Below the pieces are notes generated by a model that saw only the letters and a program-made list of their open reading frames with translations, made no database searches and had not been told where the DNA came from. Position numbers and translations under genes: made by a program. DNA of 24,046 nucleotides from Pseudomonadota bacterium (GTDB lineage: Bacteria > Pseudomonadota > Gammaproteobacteria > Burkholderiales > Ferrovaceae), in the NCBI GenBank assembly GCA_021828575.1, contig JAJZEL010000189.1:1-24046 (forward strand), in the 5' to 3' direction. This document shows positions 18,387 to 24,046 of this stretch, piece by piece. Numbering within the stretch: the first letter of the stretch is position 1; every line of letters starts with the position of its first letter.

Positions 18387-19075
18387 CAGTGGCTCCCGTT
18401 TGAACGGGGCAGGGCGCCGAGCAGTACGCCATGCAGGTCGGTGCCAAAGGCCGGGAGCAGGTCCATGGCTACGCGATTACGCCTGACCAGGGCGTTGTAC
18501 CCCAGGACTGCGGGCACTGCTACGGCCAGCCCCAACGCCGTCATGATCAGGGATTCGCCAACGGGACCCGCCACCCGGTCGATGGAGGCCTGTCCGGCAA
18601 TGCCAATAGCCGTAAGGGCGTGGTAGATGCCCCACACGGTACCAAATAGCCCCACAAATGGGGCAGTGGAACCCACCGTGGCCAGAAAAGTCAGGCCATC
18701 CTGCAAACGGTTCTGGATTTCAGAGACGGCACGATCAAGCGATAGAGTGACCCAGGTATGGCGATCGATCTGCTCGATCAGTGCGCCCTGATGGTGTTCC
18801 ATGGCACGGGTACCCTGTTCCACCAGGTGACGATAGCTGTTGTCTGTTGAAAGCCTGGTCAGGCCTTCCTGAATGGAGGCTGCCTTCCAGAAGGTTTCCC
18901 GTGCCTCCTTGCCATTACGCAGCAGTCGGCCCTGAACAAGAAAACGGGTGACCATGATGTACCAGCTACCCACGGACATGGCCAATAGCAGGAAAAGGGT
19001 GATGCGGGCGATCCAGTCGCCTGCTTGCCACAGGGCTTCGAGACCATATGGATTGGAATGCAGTTCTGGGGGCAT
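18386..19075 (-). CDS. exbB: ExbB/TolQ/MotA family proton-channel protein
   Basis: Inner-membrane channel subunit of the TonB system, 229 residues with three helices. The first helix is near 24-46 (ARITLFLLLAMSVGSWYIMV), then a large cytoplasmic segment, then GLTFLATVGSTAPFVGLFGTVWGIYHAL and GPVGESLIMTALGLAVAVPAVLGYN, the family signature region. The ATG at 19075 follows tonB by 21 bases. The combination with a TonB gene and two exbD genes assigns it to ExbB rather than TolQ, since no tolA, tolB or pal gene is present. Confidence 0.94.
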   Translation of the reverse strand: MPPELHSNPYGLEALWQAGDWIARITLFLLLAMSVGSWYIMVTRFLVQGRLLRNGKEARETFWKAASIQEGLTRLSTDNSYRHLVEQGTRAMEHHQGALIEQIDRHTWVTLSLDRAVSEIQNRLQDGLTFLATVGSTAPFVGLFGTVWGIYHALTAIGIAGQASIDRVAGPVGESLIMTALGLAVAVPAVLGYNALVRRNRVAMDLLPAFGTDLHGVLLGALPRSNGSH

Positions 19076-19096
19076 TGGGAGAAGCTCCTGATTAAG

Positions 19097-19765
19097 TCAG
19101 TTGAGTTTGAAATCGATGGCCTGATCTACATAAAAAGGGGCGGGCCCCTTTTCGAAGCGAAACTGTTTTACGAAATCCAGTGCCACCTGGTCAAACAGAC
19201 CTGCGGGGTTGGCATGGCGCACGATGGCATCCGTTACCAGACCATCGGACGAGACCGTCAGTCGCACCACCACACGCCCCGACAGACCTTCGCGCCTTGC
19301 TTCGCGAGGGTACCGCTGCTGGAGTTCCTCCAGTGGCGGAATGTAGATGGGGTTCACCCCGGCATGGGCCTTGCGTGGGGGGGCCGGCAAGGCAGAGGGT
19401 TGAGCAGGTGCGGGATGAGTTGTCGGCGCGACCGGAGGTGAGCTTGTGGGCGGCGCAGGAACGGGTGGGGGTGCCTGCGTTGGTTCGGGTGCTGGTGCGG
19501 GCGATGGCGGTGGTGGGGATGGTTTGGGCATGATGGTGTTTTTGGGAGGGGTTTGCCGTACCGGTGGGGTTGGCTTGGCGATCATGGCGGCCGGAGGCGC
19601 TGTTTCGAGCAGGGCCACTTCCACGGTTTGGGCGGGCGCGTGGGGTTGCCAGTGGGGCTTGAGCCCATTGATCAGGAGGAAGAACAACCCCACGTGAAGG
19701 GCAAGTACCAGAAAACCGCTGGCCCAGCGCTGGCTGGGGTTTTCTTCGAGAATGGACCGGATCAT
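19097..19765 (-). CDS. tonB: TonB energy transducer
   Basis: Links the ExbB/ExbD motor to outer-membrane TonB-dependent receptors. The 222-residue protein has one N-terminal helix (about 14-34, with His24), a long proline-rich periplasm-spanning region (about 57-133, many PP, PAP and PEP units) and a C-terminal TonB domain with RYPREARREGLSGRVVVRLTV and FRFEKGP. The frame is open upstream to 19915, but the ATG at 19765 gives the normal MIRSILEENPSQ start. No Shine-Dalgarno sequence is visible. A perfect TATAAT sits 6 bases before the ATG, so the message may be leaderless. It is the first gene of the operon, divergent from rpsO. I see no clear Fur box in the intergenic region. Confidence 0.92.
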   Translation of the reverse strand: MIRSILEENPSQRWASGFLVLALHVGLFFLLINGLKPHWQPHAPAQTVEVALLETAPPAAMIAKPTPPVRQTPPKNTIMPKPSPPPPSPAPAPEPTQAPPPVPAPPTSSPPVAPTTHPAPAQPSALPAPPRKAHAGVNPIYIPPLEELQQRYPREARREGLSGRVVVRLTVSSDGLVTDAIVRHANPAGLFDQVALDFVKQFRFEKGPAPFYVDQAIDFKLN

Positions 19766-19771
19766 CAGCAA

Positions 19772-19777
19772 ATTATA
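19772..19777 (-). promoter_or_regulatory. Consensus -10 box (TATAAT) directly before tonB
   Basis: Minus-strand TATAAT at 19777-19772, followed by TTGCTG and then the tonB ATG. A start site seven bases after the box would fall on the A of the ATG. No good -35 hexamer is found 16-18 bases upstream, so an activator may be needed or the box may be fortuitous. Confidence 0.45.
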
Positions 19778-19818
19778 CTCCCAATCTCTTCCTGGTCTGA
19801 CGGAGTGAATACTCGTTC

Positions 19819-19848
19819 TTGCACAGAAAAGAGGAAATCCGCTATAAT
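19819..19848 (+). promoter_or_regulatory. Sigma-70 promoter of rpsO
   Basis: TTGCAC (19819-19824), an 18-base spacer and a perfect TATAAT (19843-19848), about 40 bases before the rpsO ATG. The predicted start lies near 19855, leaving a leader of about 33 bases with GAGG at 19876-19879. Confidence 0.65.
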
Positions 19849-19887
19849 GCCGGGCTCTGTAGAAGACTTTATGACGAGGTTGTGAAC

Positions 19888-20157
19888 ATGGCCACCACCG
19901 CTGCCCAACGAGCACAGATTGTCAGCGAATACCAGCGCAGCGCCCAGGACACGGGATCGCCAGAGGTGCAGGTTGCCCTGCTGACCCGGCGTATTAACGA
20001 GTTGACGGAACACTTCAAGATTCACGTGAAGGATCATCATTCTCGTCGTGGCCTCCTCAGGCTGGTGAGCCAACGCCGTAGCCTGTTGGACTATCTCAAG
20101 CGCAAGAATGTTGACGCCTATCGCCAGTTGATCAGTCGCCTTGGCCTGCGCAAGTAA
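19888..20157 (+). CDS. rpsO: 30S ribosomal protein S15
   Basis: Small-subunit ribosomal protein, 89 residues, the usual length. It binds 16S rRNA helices early in assembly. [49 protein letters not shown] and [12 protein letters not shown] are the classical S15 segments. The frame is open upstream, but ATG 19888 gives [12 protein letters not shown] and has GAGG 8 bases before it. It is followed by a strong terminator and pnp, the conserved rpsO-pnp pairing. Confidence 0.98.
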   Translation: MATTAAQRAQIVSEYQRSAQDTGSPEVQVALLTRRINELTEHFKIHVKDHHSRRGLLRLVSQRRSLLDYLKRKNVDAYRQLISRLGLRK

Positions 20158-20186
20158 TACCCGGGGCCGGGCCATCCAGAATGCTG

Positions 20187-20220
20187 CGCGGTGTGATCGA
20201 TCGGGTCGCACCGCGTTTTT
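20187..20220 (+). terminator. Intrinsic terminator between rpsO and pnp
   Basis: A 12-bp stem, CGCGGTGTGATC (20187-20198) with GGTCGCACCGCG (20204-20215), including two G-T wobbles, loop GATCG, followed directly by TTTTT and then CGTTT. This is a classical rho-independent terminator. A terminator at this position also exists in E. coli rpsO-pnp, where part of the transcription reads through into pnp. Confidence 0.85.
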
Positions 20221-20261
20221 CGTTTATGCAGTGACGCTTGCCTGACATTGAGGACTATCGC

Positions 20262-22373
20262 GTGAATCCAATCAAGAAAACATTTCAGTTTGGTCGCCAT
20301 CAGGTGACTCTCGAGACGGGTGAAATCGCCCGCCAGGCGGATGGTGCCGTCATGGTGACCATGGAAGATACCGTGGTTCTGGTGACCTGTGTGGCTCAAA
20401 AGACCCCAAAAGCAGGTCAGGATTTCTTCCCGCTTACCGTGGATTACCAGGAACGTTTCTATGCAGGAGGCAGAATTCCCGGTGGTTTCTTCAAGCGTGA
20501 AGGTCGTCCTTCCGAAAAGGAAACCTTGACATCCCGTCTGATCGATCGCCCTTTGCGTCCGTTGTTCCCGGAAGGGTTTTATAACGAGGTGCAGATCATT
20601 GCCACTGTTCTGTCGAGCAACAACGAGGTGGATTCCGACATTCCTGCCATGATTGGCGCGTCGGCTGCCGTTGCCCTGGCAGGTATCCCGTTCAATGGTC
20701 CCATTGGTGCAGCCCGGGTGGGTTACGCCAATGGTGAATACATACTGAACCCGACAGCTACTGAACTGCTGACTTCCCGGATGAATCTGGTGGTGGCTGG
20801 TACCAGCGAAGCCGTACTCATGGTGGAATCCGAAGCCCAGGAACTGTCCGAAGATGTGATGCTGGGTGCGGTGGTGTTCGGGCATCAGCAGATGCAGGCA
20901 GTCATCAAGGCTATTAATGAACTGGCGGATGAAGCCGGACGTGATTCCTGGGACTGGCAGCCACCTGTTCAGGACGATGCCCTTGTGCAGCGGATTGACG
21001 AGCTCGCGCGCGAAGATCTGCGCAAGGCCTACCACATCCGGGCCAAACAGGCGCGGACCGAGGAAGTATCCGCCATTCGCAGGAAAGTGCTGGAAGCCGT
21101 ATTGCCAGAAGGGGCCGACGCCGATACGGAAAACCGAATCAAGACCCTGTTCGGCAATCTGGAGGCCAACATTGTGCGCACCCAGATTCTGGAAGGCGAG
21201 CCGCGCATTGACGGACGTGATACGCGTACCGTTCGTCCCATCACCATCCGGGTGGGTGTGTTACCGCGTACGCATGGTTCCGCCCTGTTTACTCGCGGAG
21301 AAACCCAGGCGCTGGTTGTTGCCACCCTGGGCACTGGGCGCGATGAACAGATCATCGATGCCCTTCAGGGAGAGTTCAAGGAGCGCTTCATGCTCCATTA
21401 CAACTTCCCTCCTTTCTCCACAGGTGAAACGGGTAGGGTGGGTAGCCCAAAGCGTCGTGAAATCGGTCATGGTCGTCTGGCCAAGCGTGCCTTGGTGGCT
21501 ACGTTGCCCAGTCCGGAAGAATTTGGTTACACCCTGCGAGTGGTATCTGAAATTACAGAATCTAATGGTTCCAGTTCCATGGCATCCGTTTGCGGGGGCT
21601 CGCTGGCACTGATGGATGCCGGTGTACCCATGAAGGCGCATACCGCTGGCGTTGCCATGGGTCTCATCAAGGAAGGCAATCGCTTCGCAGTTCTGACCGA
21701 CATTCTGGGTGACGAAGATCACCTGGGTGACATGGATTTCAAAGTGGCGGGTACCGAAGACGGTATCACGGCGCTGCAGATGGACATCAAGATCACGGGC
21801 ATCACCCGTGACATCATGCAGGTGGCACTGGCACAGGCCAAAGAAGGCCGCATGCACATCCTGGGTCTCATGAGGCAGGCTGTTCCGGATGCCCGCAAGG
21901 AACTTTCCAGCTATGCACCGCGCATCATTTCCTTCAAGATCAACCCTGAAAAGATTCGTGATGTGATCGGCAAGGGAGGCGCTGTGATCCGTGCTCTGAC
22001 GGAGGAAACGGGAACCACCATCGATATTCAGGATGATGGTACCGTCAGCATTGCCTGTTTGAGTTCAGAGGCTGGTGATCTGGCTCGCAAGCGCATCGAG
22101 GAAATCACGGCCAACGTGGAGGTAGGCAAGGTCTATGAAGGTACCGTGCTGAAACTACTGGACTTCGGGGCCATCGTCAGCGTGTTGCCAGGCAGGGACG
22201 GTTTGCTGCATATTTCCCAGATAGCCAACGAGCGTGTCAATGCCGTGGGGGATTATCTCAAGGAAGGCCAGCAGGTGAAGGTCAAGGTTCTGGAGGCTGA
22301 CGAAAAGGGACGATTGCGGTTGAGCATGAAGGCTCTTCTGGAGTCGGATACAGGGACCGCCACCGTACAATAG
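20262..22373 (+). CDS. pnp: Polyribonucleotide nucleotidyltransferase (PNPase)
   Basis: Phosphorolytic 3'-5' exoribonuclease of RNA turnover and the degradosome, 703 residues. I chose the GTG at 20262 ([14 protein letters not shown]), which has GAGGA at 20250-20254, over the TTG at 20238. Domain order: a first RNase PH domain ([34 protein letters not shown]), a helical linker, a second catalytic RNase PH domain ([45 protein letters not shown]), a KH domain ([23 protein letters not shown]) and a C-terminal S1 domain ([31 protein letters not shown]). The protein is complete. It is preceded by the rpsO terminator; I found no strong own promoter. Confidence 0.97.
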   Translation: MNPIKKTFQFGRHQVTLETGEIARQADGAVMVTMEDTVVLVTCVAQKTPKAGQDFFPLTVDYQERFYAGGRIPGGFFKREGRPSEKETLTSRLIDRPLRPLFPEGFYNEVQIIATVLSSNNEVDSDIPAMIGASAAVALAGIPFNGPIGAARVGYANGEYILNPTATELLTSRMNLVVAGTSEAVLMVESEAQELSEDVMLGAVVFGHQQMQAVIKAINELADEAGRDSWDWQPPVQDDALVQRIDELAREDLRKAYHIRAKQARTEEVSAIRRKVLEAVLPEGADADTENRIKTLFGNLEANIVRTQILEGEPRIDGRDTRTVRPITIRVGVLPRTHGSALFTRGETQALVVATLGTGRDEQIIDALQGEFKERFMLHYNFPPFSTGETGRVGSPKRREIGHGRLAKRALVATLPSPEEFGYTLRVVSEITESNGSSSMASVCGGSLALMDAGVPMKAHTAGVAMGLIKEGNRFAVLTDILGDEDHLGDMDFKVAGTEDGITALQMDIKITGITRDIMQVALAQAKEGRMHILGLMRQAVPDARKELSSYAPRIISFKINPEKIRDVIGKGGAVIRALTEETGTTIDIQDDGTVSIACLSSEAGDLARKRIEEITANVEVGKVYEGTVLKLLDFGAIVSVLPGRDGLLHISQIANERVNAVGDYLKEGQQVKVKVLEADEKGRLRLSMKALLESDTGTATVQ

Positions 22374-22438
22374 TCAGTGTTAGAATGAGCCGGTCGTAGC
22401 CCTCGTTTTTGCAGAAGTCACATGGAATCGGTCAAAAA

Positions 22439-22861
22439 ATGGTAGAAGCCACCCTGAAACAGTTTGCTCCTTACGTGCCAAAGAAGGGAGAGACCTACAT
22501 GAACAAAAAGCAGCTTGATCATTTCCGCAAGCTGCTCGAGGGCTGGAAAGCAGAATTGGGTCAGGACATCGATCGTACGGTACACACCATGCAGGATGAG
22601 GCCACCGTATTTGCCGACCCCAATGATCGCGCCACCCAGGAATCCGACATGGCACTTGAGTTGAGAAACCGGGACCGCGAGCGCAAGCTCATCAAAAAAA
22701 TTGATGAAACGCTGGCCAAGATTGATACAGGCGAATACGGTTACTGCACAAGTTGTGGGGTTGAAATTGGCTTGCAACGATTGCAGGCGCGCCCCACTGC
22801 CAGCCTTTGCATTGATTGCAAGCAACTGGAAGAAATGCGGGAACGCCAGGTAGCCAAATAA
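22439..22861 (+). CDS. dksA: RNA polymerase-binding transcription factor DksA
   Basis: Secondary-channel regulator of RNA polymerase that works with ppGpp. From the ATG at 22439 it has 140 residues (E. coli 151). The coiled-coil tip motif DxxDxA is intact (Asp60, Asp63, Ala65 in DPNDRATQ), followed by LELRNRDRERKLIKKI. A four-cysteine zinc finger (C103, C106, C124, C127) and ARPTASLCIDCK complete it. The start is uncertain: the ATG at 22499 (MNKKQLDHF) has a much better Shine-Dalgarno (AAGGGAG ending at 22490), but E. coli DksA has a similar sequence upstream of its own MNEAQLAHF, so I prefer the longer form. A TAGAAT hexamer at 22381-22386 may belong to its promoter. Confidence 0.93.
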   Translation: MVEATLKQFAPYVPKKGETYMNKKQLDHFRKLLEGWKAELGQDIDRTVHTMQDEATVFADPNDRATQESDMALELRNRDRERKLIKKIDETLAKIDTGEYGYCTSCGVEIGLQRLQARPTASLCIDCKQLEEMRERQVAK

Positions 22862-22876
22862 GTCTTTTCCTGAAAA

Positions 22877-22919
22877 CCCCAAGCCATGGGGCAGTAGTCA
22901 CCGGGGGGGTGTCCCCCCG
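22877..22919 (+). terminator. GC-rich hairpins after dksA, likely transcription terminator
   Basis: A small hairpin, CCCC (22877-22880) with GGGG (22888-22891), is followed by a strong one: CGGGGGG (22902-22908), loop GTGT, CCCCCCG (22913-22919). Only a short, imperfect T-run (CGTTTC) follows. The position 40 bases after the dksA stop suggests a terminator. Confidence 0.55.
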
Positions 22920-23095
22920 CGTTTCAATATCTCAAAAAAACAATTCGACGCACTTTCTGCAACGATGGTCCTGAACTCTTTCGGAATGAGAGAGTCATGA
23001 CTTGGTGAGCCGTGGACTTCCCCTCGATCCAGACGGAGGGGCGTGGCGTTTCCTGATCGAACGAGAGGATGCCGTAAGGCGTACGAACGATTCCC
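22920..23095 (+). other. Noncoding leader of the GT20 gene with a hairpin
   Basis: A stretch of 176 bases between the dksA hairpins and the next ATG without a convincing gene. It starts AT-rich (CAATATCTCAAAAAAAC) and turns GC-rich. A 6-bp perfect stem, CCCCTC (23020-23025) with GAGGGG (23036-23041) and a 10-base loop, is the main structure, and a small GCC-GTAA-GGC element (23071-23080) follows. No Shine-Dalgarno precedes the ATG at 23096. I could not match it to a known riboswitch class. Confidence 0.4.
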
Positions 23096-24046
23096 ATGAA
23101 ATTATCCCTGAGGTTTGTACTTCCCCTGATACTGGTGTTGGCCTGCATTGCCTATGGGGTGGCGCCACTGGTGGACAAACTGACGCTGCGCTGGTTCATC
23201 AATGACCTGGACGCCCAGACGGCCCTGATCGTCAATACAGCGCACGAGCCGCTGCAGCAAAGGCTGATGACCGGAAAAAAGAAAGTGGTGGTGCAGTTTT
23301 TCGACCGGTTGAGCGAGGATGAACGGTTGTACGCCGTGGGCTACTGTGCTTCCGTCGATTCGCCAGTGTGGTCCAGCGGACTGTTTCCCAAAAGCGTTCG
23401 CTGTGATGAACTGCAGCAATGGGAGACGCGAGGAGCCCATCTGTTTCATTACGAGCGGGGGTTTTTCCATATGGCAGTGGAGCCCATGAGAACCGACGGC
23501 GCTCCGGACGGAAAACTGATCCTGATACATGACATGAGCTTCATCACTCGACGGAGTGAGGAAACAAAGCGGTACGTGTTCTACCTGTTCATGGGATTGG
23601 CCGTAGTGGTCTCCCTGGTTACGGTGATCATCGCCCAGTTGTCCTGGCGCGGATGGATGACAGGGATGCGAGCCTTGTTGCGCGGGGAAGGACTGGTGCG
23701 GGAACCAGGCCAGGACGCCAAGGAGGGACGCCCCGAGTTTCGCCCCATCGCACGGGATCTGCAGCGCTTGATACGAGAGCTCGATTCCGATGCGAGAGCC
23801 CGTGATGAAGGACAGATCACCTGGACTCCACGCTCACTGCGCGCCATCCTGCATGGCGAGTTGAGGGGAGAAGACATCATTGTGATATCCAACCGTGAAC
23901 CTTACGTGCATCAGCGTGTTGGAGATGCCATTGAAGTCCAGCGCCCTGCCAGTGGTATGGTCACGGCCCTGGAGCCCATCATGAGAGCCTGTTCAGGCAT
24001 CTGGATCGCGCATGGGAGTGGGTCTGCCGATCGCCAGGTGGCGGAT
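23096..24046 (+). CDS. Membrane-anchored trehalose-6-phosphate synthase-like GT20 protein (3' end cut by window edge)
   Basis: The first 317 codons are in the window without a stop. Domain order: a membrane helix at about 5-25 (LRFVLPLILVLACIAYGV), a periplasmic segment of about 130 residues (26-158), a second helix at about 160-183 (YVFYLFMGLAVVVSLVTVII), a HAMP-like linker with a charged helix (about 185-240), then the start of a GT20 glycosyltransferase domain: IIVISNREPYVHQRVG, VQRPASGMVTALEPIMRACS and IWIAHGSGS. The last part matches a proteobacterial subgroup annotated as trehalose-6-phosphate synthases. The front half looks like a sensor kinase input module. ATG 23096 is the first start after an in-frame TAA (23075). 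Whether it makes trehalose-6-phosphate cannot be judged, as the catalytic C-terminal half is outside. Confidence 0.8.
   Translation, partial: MKLSLRFVLPLILVLACIAYGVAPLVDKLTLRWFINDLDAQTALIVNTAHEPLQQRLMTGKKKVVVQFFDRLSEDERLYAVGYCASVDSPVWSSGLFPKSVRCDELQQWETRGAHLFHYERGFFHMAVEPMRTDGAPDGKLILIHDMSFITRRSEETKRYVFYLFMGLAVVVSLVTVIIAQLSWRGWMTGMRALLRGEGLVREPGQDAKEGRPEFRPIARDLQRLIRELDSDARARDEGQITWTPRSLRAILHGELRGEDIIVISNREPYVHQRVGDAIEVQRPASGMVTALEPIMRACSGIWIAHGSGSADRQVAD

Noticed and set aside
19772..19848. Fur box between tonB and rpsO
   Set aside because: tonB operons are often iron-regulated, but no GATAATGATAATCATTATC-like palindrome is visible in this interval.
19766..19915. N-terminal extension of tonB by 50 codons through the rpsO start
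   Set aside because: It would overlap rpsO and its promoter, and places 50 unrelated residues before the membrane anchor.
20118..21035. 305-codon minus-strand open frame opposite the start of pnp
   Set aside because: Antisense to pnp and across the rpsO-pnp terminator; composition is typical of a shadow frame.
22920..23095. Guanidine or other known riboswitch before the GT20 gene
   Set aside because: There are hairpins, but I could not match the conserved loop sequences of any class, and the gene function does not fit guanidine export.
23102..23530. 142-codon minus-strand open frame opposite the GT20 gene start
   Set aside because: The plus-strand frame from 23096 is open to the window edge and carries membrane helices and GT20 motifs, so this is its antisense.

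Overview
The window reads as a contiguous piece of a proteobacterial chromosome, most likely a betaproteobacterium. Protein sequences and gene order support this: the end of a nuo operon followed by an ADP-ribose NUDIX gene, an ilvB-ilvH-ilvC-psd-pssA run, and rpsO-pnp. Base composition is moderately GC-rich and looks even throughout. I see no tRNA, rRNA, insertion sequence, phage gene, CRISPR array or integrase. Genus assignment is not possible from the window alone.

Layout. (1) 1-3526, plus strand: the last two complex I genes, nuoM (start codon cut by the window edge) and nuoN, then a NudF-type NUDIX hydrolase. (2) 3583-8179, minus strand: htpG behind a near-consensus heat-shock promoter. 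Upstream of it is a tightly coupled three-gene unit whose genes overlap by ATGA: a secreted YVTN beta-propeller, a Tat-signal NodB-like deacetylase and a membrane fatty-acid-hydroxylase/sterol-desaturase protein. (3) 8237-10162, plus: a zinc-ribbon NUDIX gene and rlmD. (4) 10172-10861, minus: a Bax-inhibitor-1 (YccA) membrane protein. (5) 11028-15721, plus: ilvB, ilvH, ilvC, psd and pssA, joining branched-chain amino acid synthesis to phosphatidylethanolamine synthesis. (6) 15855-17522, plus: gamma-glutamyltransferase. (7) 17534-19765, minus: tonB-exbB-exbD-exbD, an energy-transduction operon with two ExbD genes. (8) 19888-22861, plus: rpsO, a strong intrinsic terminator, pnp and dksA. (9) 23096 to the right edge, plus: the N-terminal part of a trehalose-6-phosphate-synthase-like (GT20) enzyme fused to a membrane-anchored, sensor-like N-terminus.

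Most genes are housekeeping genes. The least explained parts are the propeller/deacetylase/hydroxylase unit, the membrane-tethered GT20 protein with its structured leader, and some local oddities: charged residues inside a NuoN membrane helix, a possible leaderless tonB transcript, and a perfect hairpin overlapping the rlmD stop codon. I found nothing that clearly amounts to an undescribed defence or mobile system.
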